Position numbers and translations under genes: made by a program. 51,011 nt of DNA from the NCBI GenBank assembly GCA_016705545.1, contig JADIYA010000021.1:1-51011 (forward strand). The letters are read 5' to 3'. The first letter of the stretch is position 1, and each line of letters opens with the position of its first letter. Below the pieces are notes generated by a model, which worked only from the letters and a program-made list of their open reading frames with translations, did no database searches and had not been told where the DNA came from. The stretch is from Flavobacteriales bacterium (GTDB lineage Bacteria; Bacteroidota; Bacteroidia; Flavobacteriales_F; PHOS-HE28). Positions 43,981-51,011 of this stretch are shown piece after piece.

Positions 43981-44062
43981 GGGCGGCGAAAGTAGGAGCG
44001 CTCATGGCCCTCGCAATGCGGCCGCTCCTGAACGTATCTGATCCCTGCCCGACCTTTGCCCC

Positions 44063-46308
44063 ATGCTCCATCGTTCCGCACTCCTCCTCTCGCTGCTCCT
44101 CGTCCTATCTGCCTCCGCGCAGACTTGGGAATTGGTGACGCCCGTGAAGACCCGGAGCGAACTGCCTTCCGTGCGCATGGTGGATCCCACCACCGGCTTC
44201 ATGATCGACCGCGTGCTCGGCTTCGTGATGAAGACGACCGATGCCGGTGCGAGCTGGGAGCGCAAGCCCTACAACCTCATCGACAAGCCGCGCGTGCTGT
44301 GGATGTGGGACGATCAGCGCGGCATCATCGGCGCCAACTCCGGCCGCTTCTATCGCACCACCGATGGCTGGGCCTCGGCGAGCTCGGTCTATCAGCCCAC
44401 CTACGGCAATTTGGGCACCTTGCACTTCGTGAACGACACGCTGGGCTGGGCCGGCAGCGAGAGCGGCAAGATCGTGCGCACCACCGACGGCGGCGCCACG
44501 TGGACCTTGCAGACCAGCGGCACCACCAACGCCATCGTGGCCCTGCACTTCGTGAACGACACGCTGGGCTTCGCGGCGGCCACCGGCGCCATCCTGCTGC
44601 GCACCACCGATGCCGGGGCCAACTGGGTGCCGCTCACCACGCCCATCACTTACAACATGCGCGGCATCCACTTCTTCGATGCGCTCAACGGCATCGCGGT
44701 TGGCCTTGGCGGCGAGATCATCCGCACCAGCGACGGCGGCGATAGCTGGACGATGCAAAGCAGTCCCACCACCAACAGTTTGCTCAGCCTCTTCGTGCGG
44801 GGCAGCACGCTGATCGCCACAGGCAACAACGGCACCGTGATCCGCAGCACCAACGGCGGCAACAGCTGGAGCGCGCAGACCCTCGACCAGTTCCAGGACC
44901 TCTACAGCGCGTGGATCGATCCCAGCGGCATCGGCCTGCTCGGTGGCGAGGCACGCGTGTACCGCACGTTGGACTTCGGCGCCACGTGGACGCCCGTGCA
45001 GATCGGCACCTACCACACCATGTTCAATAAGGTGAGCTTCGGCACCGAAGCGAACGGCGCCTCCGCGGGCTGGCAGACCATGGGCGGCCTCGAGAATGGC
45101 GTGGTACGCACCACGGACGGCGGACGCAGCTGGACCAATGCGAGCACGGGCGCAGGGCAATGGCTCGGCGTGCATCTCCGCCCGAATGGCATCGGCTGGC
45201 TCGGCGGTGGCGTGGGCGCCAACCGCCATACCACCGACTTCTTCGCCACGAGCACCAACCACCCCGGACCCAATGTGGCCATCCGTTGCACCTGGGCCTT
45301 CAATGCCACCACGGCCGTGGTGGGCGGCGGCTACGTGAACGGCGGCTGCTACCGCACCACCAACGCCGGGGCCTCGTGGCAGCACACGCTCGATGGCGGC
45401 AACATCTACGACCTCTGGTTCGTGAACGACACGCTGGGCTTCGCCGGTGGCGAGGGCGGCGCAATGGCCCGCACCACCGATGGCGGCGCCACCTGGGAAT
45501 GGCTGGACCCGCCCACCAACGCCGATATCAACAGCATCTTCTTCCTCAACGATACGCTCGGCTTCTACGCGGGCAACGGCGGCGGGCGCACCACCGATGG
45601 CGGCGATACCTGGACGCCCCTCCTCTCGCTGCCGCAATACACCATGAGCATATTCTTCACCGATCCGGACACGGGCTATGCGGTGAGCGTGAGCGGCTAC
45701 GCGTTGCGCACCACCAACGGCGGCGACGATTGGACCTACGTGGTGCCCGAACCCTTCGATGTCCTCATCGGTGATGCGACGATGGTGGATGGCGCGCTGA
45801 TCGCCGTGGGGCGCTACGGCGATGTGTACCGCGCAGCCCTGCAATGCCCCGCCGAACCGGACGTGCCGATCGTGTTCCAGAGCGGGGAGATCTTGTGGAC
45901 CGCCTGGCGACCGCAGATCCAATGGTACCTCGATGGCGCACCGCTGCCCGATGCCACCTGGCCCTGGATCACCGCCACGGCGAGCGGCAGCTACACCGTG
46001 GTGGTCACCGATGCGCTCGGGTGCACCAGCGCGCCGTCAACACCGGTGCAGATCATCAGCACAGCAGTGGAAGAGCGCGTGGCGGATGCGTTCACGGTCT
46101 TTCCGAACCCCACCAGCGCAATGGTCACGCTTTCGTTCGCGAACGATGGTCCGCACACCGTGCTGCTCTGCGATGCGCAAGGGCGCGTGCTGCGGAGCGA
46201 GCGCGTGAATGGATCCAGGGGACAATGGGACTAGAAGAGCTTCCCACAGGGCTGTACATGCTTCACGAAGTGGGGAGTGCACATTGGGTGCGCGTGATGC
46301 GAGAGTAG
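44063..46308 (+). CDS. Ycf48/BNR-repeat secreted protein with T9SS sorting domain, frameshifted at the end
   Basis: About 748 residues: signal peptide (cut after LSASAQ), then about a dozen repeats of the form RTTDGGATW separated by blades with FVNDTLGFA, as in Ycf48-like and sialidase (BNR) beta-propellers. An Ig-like stretch (WYLDGAPLPDATWPW, SYTVVVTDALGC) and a T9SS type A sorting domain (FTVFPNPTSAMVTLSF) follow. The frame stops at 46234 after NGSRGQWD, but LEELPTGLYMLHEV continues in another frame to 46308; one missing base near 46231 explains it. GACCTTTG (44051-44058) ends four bases before the ATG. Confidence 0.87.
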
Positions 46309-46311
46309 CCC

Positions 46312-47964
46312 TCACATCTCCTTGAACCTCCTCTTCCTATCCGCGCGTTTGGCATGCACCCATTCGGGCCAGGTGGCGGGATCCTCGGCATCGAGGATGC
46401 GCAGGTGCTGCGCGGGATCGGGCCGCAGCAGATCGTCCTTCTTGCAGCCCAGCACCGCCGCAGCGGTGACCACCCCGGAGATGGATGCACCGGCCACGCC
46501 ATGGGTGAGCGTACTGGCGCCGGTGAGGTAGAGGTTGGCGATGGGCGCGCGCGGGGCGTAGGCGAACGGCCCGATGTGCTTCAAGGTCCGCTCGGTGCCG
46601 TACACGCTGCCGCGCGTGCTCTGCACGTAATGCTCGTTGGTGATGGGGGTGCCGATCCGCGCCTGCACGATGCGCGCGCGCGCACCGGGCAGCGCGCGCT
46701 CCAGCATGTTGAGCATTTTCTCCATGATCCGCTCCTTCCACGCGAGGTACTCGGGTGTGCGCTCGCCCAGGCCCGCGAAGCGCTCGAAGGCCGTGTAGTC
46801 GAGGTAGGTCACCATCTCGATGTCGTGGTAGCGGCCGTTGAAGCTCGTCGGGTCCTTCAAGGTGGGACAGCTGATGAAGGCGCCGGGGAACTCATCGTCG
46901 GTAAGGATATCGGTGCGCGAGAGGTCGCGGAAGAGCGCTTCCATGTCGGCGGTGCGCAGCATCCAGATATTCCCGGAATCGAGCCCCGCCGCGCGCACGT
47001 CCATATCCACCGTGACGAAGAGCATGATGCTGGTGACGGAGTACCGCGTGGCCTCCAGCTTCCGGATGAGCTTCGGCGCCAAGTGCTCCTTGCCCACCAT
47101 GCCGAGGTAGGTCTTGTGCGGATCGGCGTTGGAGACGATGGTAGCGGCCATGATCCGCTCGCCGTTCGCGAGCTCCACGCCCACGGCCCTTCGGACCTTG
47201 CCCTCCCCTTCAATCAGGATCCGCTTCACCCTGATCCCGGTGCGCACCACGCCGCCGTGCTTCTTGATCGCCGTGGTCATGGCTTTCACGATACCCGCGC
47301 CACCGCCCATGGGGTAATAGGCGCCATCGAAGTAGTGCTGCATCACGGCGGCATGCAGCGGGAAGGGCGCCAGCGCGGGCGGCAGGCCATGGTCCCCGCA
47401 TTGCACGTTGAGCACGGCTTTCAGCAGCGGGTCCTTGAGGTGCCAGTCGATCACGCGCTTCAGGCTGAAGAGGCCGTACTTGCCCAAGTGACGCGTGCGG
47501 AACGGGATGGTGACGTGATCCCAGAAACCGCTCATCCGGTGGATCACCTGCAGCTGGTCGGCCACGCGCTGCACGGTGCGGAGGTAGCGCTGCAGTCGTT
47601 CGCGCTCGTGCGGGAAACGCTCGGCCAGCTGCGCGGACAAAGCGCCGATGCCAGCGGGCATATCCACGCGGTGCTCACCGATCCAACAATGCTCATAGGC
47701 CGCCGGGTTCATGCGGAAGAAGACCAGGTCGTTGGCCACGCCGAGGCCCTCGTAGAGCTCACGGGTGCTCTCGCCCTCGCCCATCTGGCCGATGTAATGC
47801 ACTCCCGGACTGAAGCGATGCCCATTGAGGAAGAAGCTGTGGCACCAGCCGCCGGGCACGGTGTGCTGCTCCAGCACCAGCACCTTCCGGCCGGCGCGTG
47901 CTAGGCACAATGCTGCGGCAAGGCCGCCTGCTCCTGAGCCGATGATGATGGTATCCGGTTGCAT
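46312..47964 (-). CDS. FAD-dependent oxidoreductase, phytoene desaturase / carotenoid isomerase type
   Basis: A 550-residue enzyme with the dinucleotide-binding motif IIIGSGAGGLAAALCLARAG and a C-terminal substrate-binding signature region (LYLTGASTLTHGVAGASISG). This is the CrtI/CrtISO/retinol-saturase family, which desaturates, isomerises or saturates polyenes. No carotenoid genes (crtB, crtY) are near, so the substrate is open. ATG at 47964 is chosen because it directly precedes the nucleotide-binding motif. Convergent with the Ycf48-like gene, with only three bases between the corrected ends. Confidence 0.9.
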   Translation of the reverse strand: MQPDTIIIGSGAGGLAAALCLARAGRKVLVLEQHTVPGGWCHSFFLNGHRFSPGVHYIGQMGEGESTRELYEGLGVANDLVFFRMNPAAYEHCWIGEHRVDMPAGIGALSAQLAERFPHERERLQRYLRTVQRVADQLQVIHRMSGFWDHVTIPFRTRHLGKYGLFSLKRVIDWHLKDPLLKAVLNVQCGDHGLPPALAPFPLHAAVMQHYFDGAYYPMGGGAGIVKAMTTAIKKHGGVVRTGIRVKRILIEGEGKVRRAVGVELANGERIMAATIVSNADPHKTYLGMVGKEHLAPKLIRKLEATRYSVTSIMLFVTVDMDVRAAGLDSGNIWMLRTADMEALFRDLSRTDILTDDEFPGAFISCPTLKDPTSFNGRYHDIEMVTYLDYTAFERFAGLGERTPEYLAWKERIMEKMLNMLERALPGARARIVQARIGTPITNEHYVQSTRGSVYGTERTLKHIGPFAYAPRAPIANLYLTGASTLTHGVAGASISGVVTAAAVLGCKKDDLLRPDPAQHLRILDAEDPATWPEWVHAKRADRKRRFKEM

Positions 47965-48129
47965 GGGGACAAGCACCGGATGAGAGCACGACAACGCGCG
48001 CGCTATGAAACGGAGATTGACTGCAAGCCTACGAAAAGACCGGCCACCCTTGTGGAATGAGGAGGGAGTCTTTTGGTGCGTTGACCGGCGAGGTGGCCTC
48101 ACTCCGGCTTCCGCACGCGTGCATCCCGA

Positions 48130-48513
48130 TCACTTGTTCGAATGCAGCCCCATGCGATTGCCCTCGGTATCGATGAAGAAGGCCATGAAGCCGTTCTCGC
48201 CGATGGCGGTCTTGGGCATCACCACCTTGCCGCCGGCCTTTGCCACACGGCCCAGCACGGTCTTCAAGTCGGGGTCGGCGTTGAGGTACACCACCACGCC
48301 GCTGCTGGCGCTGGGCTTGTGCATCTTGCTCACGCACAGGCCGCCGTTGGCCTTGCCGGTGCCGGGAGCCCAGGGGAAGAACGCCATCTTCATGCCCATC
48401 ATCTCCATTTCTTCCATCTTCATCTTGAATATGGCTTGGTAGAATTTCTTCGCGCGCTTGATGTCCTTGGCGGGGATCTCGAACCAGTTGAGGCTGTTGG
48501 TGTTGGCGTCCAT
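48130..48513 (-). CDS. VOC (glyoxalase/bleomycin-resistance fold) family protein
   Basis: A 127-residue two-module VOC protein: NWFEIPAKDIKRAKKFYQ begins the first beta-alpha-beta-beta-beta unit and ENGFMAFFIDTEGNRMGLHS ends the second. An unusual methionine-rich stretch (MKMEEMEMMGMKM, about 31-43) lies in the first module. Members act as metal-dependent lyases, dioxygenases or drug-binding proteins; the function here is unknown. Confidence 0.87.
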   Translation of the reverse strand: MDANTNSLNWFEIPAKDIKRAKKFYQAIFKMKMEEMEMMGMKMAFFPWAPGTGKANGGLCVSKMHKPSASSGVVVYLNADPDLKTVLGRVAKAGGKVVMPKTAIGENGFMAFFIDTEGNRMGLHSNK

Positions 48514-48621
48514 GATGCGGTTTGGTGATGTAAGGGGTGTGAAAGTAGTCGCACAGGAATGCCCACAGGGAGTATGTGATCGCGCCGAGTGATGGACCGT
48601 GCGATCCGCCAACTTCGCACC

Positions 48622-48925
48622 ATGCGTCGCAAACCCATGTACTGCGCGATCGCTGCGGCGATGGTCACGGGCTGCCACAAACCCGAACCCATCGAGTACG
48701 GCAGCAGCTACATCGATCGAAACCGCACGGCTGAGGCCCTGCATCTCAGCATCGTGCAACACTGGGATGACGGAATCAACTGAACGACAGCATCCCGCCC
48801 GACACCCTGCTCCGCTTCATGGATGACCAAGGCTCCGGCGGGCACGTGCCGCGGAGCAACGCTTCATCAAGCGCTTCACCGTGACGCGCACCGATAGCCT
48901 GCTTGGCGAAGTGGTGGCGGTGTGA
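48622..48925 (+). pseudogene. Small lipoprotein gene with two frame breaks
   Basis: ATG at 48622 starts a lipoprotein signal (lipobox VTGC) and reads PIEYGSSYIDRNRTAEAL to a stop at 48783. Natural-looking sequence goes on in the next frame (LNDSIPPDTLLRFMDDQGSG, from 48780) and again in a third (RFIKRFTVTRTDSLLGEVVAV, to the stop at 48925). Two indels would make one protein of about 100 residues. CAACTTCG ends four bases before the ATG. Family unknown. Confidence 0.5.
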
Positions 48926-49236
48926 GGGCGTGCGGAATGGCGATTGGCGCCGGAGTGTCCTCGTCATCAGGTCGAACGGACCTGGTGCTGTCGATCGAGT
49001 GAGCGGAATCGTCACACGAGCACTTCCATCAGTATCAATGGCAGCTGAATCACGGGCAGGGGCTCCGTCCTCGGGGCCCCGCTTTCAAGCCATCTACTCC
49101 TCCCTAGCACTCGCTTCCGGAACGCGAGAACATGCCAACGGTGGCCGACCATCGCCAAACCGCACATGACTTGCACGGCCGCAGCGTCACCCCTAACGCA
49201 TTCAGCGCCGTGAACCCGGATCGCAGCGAGCGCCCA
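48926..49236. other. Intergenic region, 311 bases
   Basis: I see no gene, no clear terminator and no promoter match. It lies between the broken lipoprotein gene and the 3' end of the last minus-strand gene. Confidence 0.5.
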
Positions 49237-51011
49237 CTACTCCTTCACCACCCTCGCACCCTCCCCATTCAGCACCACTGTGTACGTGCCGTTCGCCAAG
49301 GCGGGCATCGCAAGGCTCTGCCGCCCCGCGTTCACGCGTGCCGTGCAGACCACGCGCCCGCCCGCATCCAGCATGCGCAATAGTCCCGCTTGCGGCGCGG
49401 TGAGCAGCAGTACATCGGTGAGCGGTCCTGCGCGGAAGCCATTGCGTTGCGTGGATGCGATGCTCGTAGAGTTGAAGACGAAATCGGCCGCGTTGCTGAA
49501 GCAGCCATCGGCATCCACCACCAGCACCGGGTAGGTGCCTGATTCTCGGAAGCGGTCCAGCTCTGCTGCGTGCCGCCGGGAAGGAAAGCACCGTTGAGGT
49601 ACCACTGATAGCTCACGCCGGCGGGGTTCACGGTGAGCGTTGATCCATCCTGCGTGATCACCGGCACGGCACCGAGCGTGGTGATGTTGAAGCTGCCGCT
49701 GTACGCGAAGTAGGCATCGCTCACCGTGAGCGAGATGCTCGTGGTGCCGGGCACATTGTCCAGCAGATCGCTGATGCTGATGGCGAAGGTGGTGGCGTTG
49801 AGCTGCTGCACCGTGATGTCGGCATTGTCCACCACGCTCTGGTCCGTGCTGACCACGATGGGGCTGCCCACGGGCACGCCCGCGTTGGTCACCAGCACGT
49901 TCACGGCTGCCATGCCGATGTCGCGGCAGAAGGCCGGCGGCACAGGCAGGGTGAAGTCCGCATCGTCATCGCGGTTGGTGATGGCGAAGTTCTCCGGGCC
50001 CATGGCGGCATACGTGGGATCGGCGGTGGCTCCGTTCATGGTGGCCACGAGCGAGAGGTTGATGTCGCCGTCGTCGAGCACATCGTCGAGGCCGGTGACG
50101 GTGACGGGCTGCGGCACGTTCCAGTTGGCGTTCGTGAAGGTCAATTGCGCCACATCGATGCTGGCCTCGGTGGCATCGGATACGCTGAGGTCCACCACCA
50201 CATTGCCGGTGGGTTGCGTGCCCAGTCGTAGCTCCACCACGCCTGTGGCGCCGGTCTCGTCCACCACGGTGGCGGTGTTGGTGTAGGCCTGCGCACCGAA
50301 AGCTCACCGCTCCACACGCGCGTTGATGCCTTGCGTATCGCCTGGAAACCGTTGCCCTCCCACACCCACCACCGAAACCGCCGGCGCGCGTTTCCACGGC
50401 GGGTAGGCCTGCCGCCGGCAATGGTGGTGTTGAGCACCTGCACGCCGCTGTTCTGGAAGTTGTAGTTGGTGGCGTAGTAGCCGCGCACGTTGTAGTTCTC
50501 GGTGTCGTTGAGGCTGGTCCAGGTGCCCATCACGATCACGAAGTCGCCGTTGTCGTACAGCGCGCACTCACTGGTGTAGTACGCGTAGCTGCTGCTGAAG
50601 ATGCCGGTGGTGCCCATCGTAATGGCGCCGCTGCCCATCCGCAGGATCCACGCCTGAAACACATCGGTCCCATTCACGCCCCACTTGGTGCCGATGGGGA
50701 TCCCCGTCGCTGGCGCGTTGGTGCTCGCATCGATGCAGTTGAGCGAGCTGTTCTGCTGGTACACCAGCGTTTCGTTGATGTCGCGCGAGCAGGTCGGCAT
50801 CGAAAGTCTTGCGATAGATGTGCTGCGTTGGTGATCGCGACCGAAGATGGCCACGAGGCTGCCGTCGCTCTTGTAGCGGAGGTTGGGGTGGTCTCGTAAT
50901 CGTTTGCGGCGCTTCCGGTCGCGAGCACAAAGCCGGACCGGTGAAGGTGTTGGTGCCGAGGTCGTAGCTGCGGATGTACAGCGCATCGTTGCCGGTTCCA
51001 GGAGCAGCGTG
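49237..51011 (-). pseudogene. Secreted multidomain protein with Calx-beta-like repeat and T9SS domain; frameshifted and cut by the window edge
   Basis: The C-terminal part is a T9SS sorting domain (LLLTAPQAGLLRMLDAGGRVV to VVLNGEGARVVKE, stop at 49237). Upstream, in another frame, come an Ig-like stretch (GVSYQWYLNGAFLPGG) and a Calx-beta-like domain (VVELRLGTQPTGNVVVDL, LTFTNANWNVPQPVTVTG, VLDDGDINL). Further upstream (50420-50900) a third frame reads KSDGSLVAIFGRDHQ, GTKWGVNGTDVFQAW and GDFVIVMGTWTSLNDTENY, which resembles a domain with repeated data-log-like beta strands. Frame breaks lie near 49548, near 50415 and around 50780, and there is an in-frame TGA at 50304-50306. The start is outside the window. 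Confidence 0.7.

Overview
The window looks like a GC-rich (clearly above 60% by eye) chromosome segment from a Bacteroidota bacterium, most likely a member of or close relative of the Flavobacteriales. The evidence is: several secreted proteins with C-terminal type IX secretion (T9SS) sorting domains, one giant PKD protein with a gliding-motility-associated C-terminal domain, a GldI-type lipoprotein next to nrnA, the gene order small membrane protein - mutL - rhomboid - rhomboid - endo/exonuclease/phosphatase, lipoprotein signals, and promoters of the Bacteroidota type (TTG about 19 bases before TAnnTTTG) with no obvious Shine-Dalgarno dependence. No plasmid, phage or insertion sequence was recognised.
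Layout. 0-2.8 kb: MarR regulator, a frameshifted methyltransferase-like lipoprotein, DUF983 protein and lipoprotein MsrA. 2.9-5.2 kb: the most unusual non-coding part, with tRNA-Gly(CCC), a promoter followed by a strongly structured stretch without a gene, an OmpR/PhoB-type regulator, tRNA-Pro(CGG), overlapping convergent terminators, a seven-copy repeat array and a 63-residue orphan protein. 5.2-12.7 kb: possible gene remnants, TerC and NhaD (ion homeostasis), a class D beta-lactamase-like lipoprotein, a sulfatase with T9SS tail, a kelch/T9SS gene fragment and an outer-membrane barrel. 12.9-20 kb: rhodanese, secreted proteins, an M1 peptidase overlapping a kinase-like gene, DUF4349 lipoprotein. 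18.8-23.8 kb: the mutL-rhomboid cluster. 23.9-31 kb: LMW phosphatase, tetrapyrrole-methylase-family methyltransferase, DUF5723 barrel, nrnA-gldI-FKBP operon, unknown secreted proteins and ndk. 31.5-40.3 kb: a repetitive secreted protein, a voltage-gated channel and the 2021-residue PKD adhesin-like protein. 40.5-44 kb: hisS (badly broken) - hutH - hydrolase. 44-51 kb: a Ycf48/BNR-repeat T9SS protein, a carotenoid-desaturase-like oxidoreductase, a VOC protein, a broken lipoprotein and a broken T9SS protein running off the right edge.
Two general points. First, many genes start only 4-6 bases after a TAnnTTTG-like element (often ACCTTCG or ACTTTCG), which suggests leaderless mRNAs. Second, reading-frame breaks are clustered (hisS, 48.6-51 kb, 11.4-11.8 kb, plus single indels in four other genes) while very long genes elsewhere are intact; uncorrected assembly indels are the simplest explanation for several, but hisS also contains a lower-GC middle part. 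I found no clear multi-gene defence or biosynthetic system; the best candidates for something undescribed are the structured non-coding locus at 3.04-3.30 kb and the repeat array at 4.2-4.9 kb.
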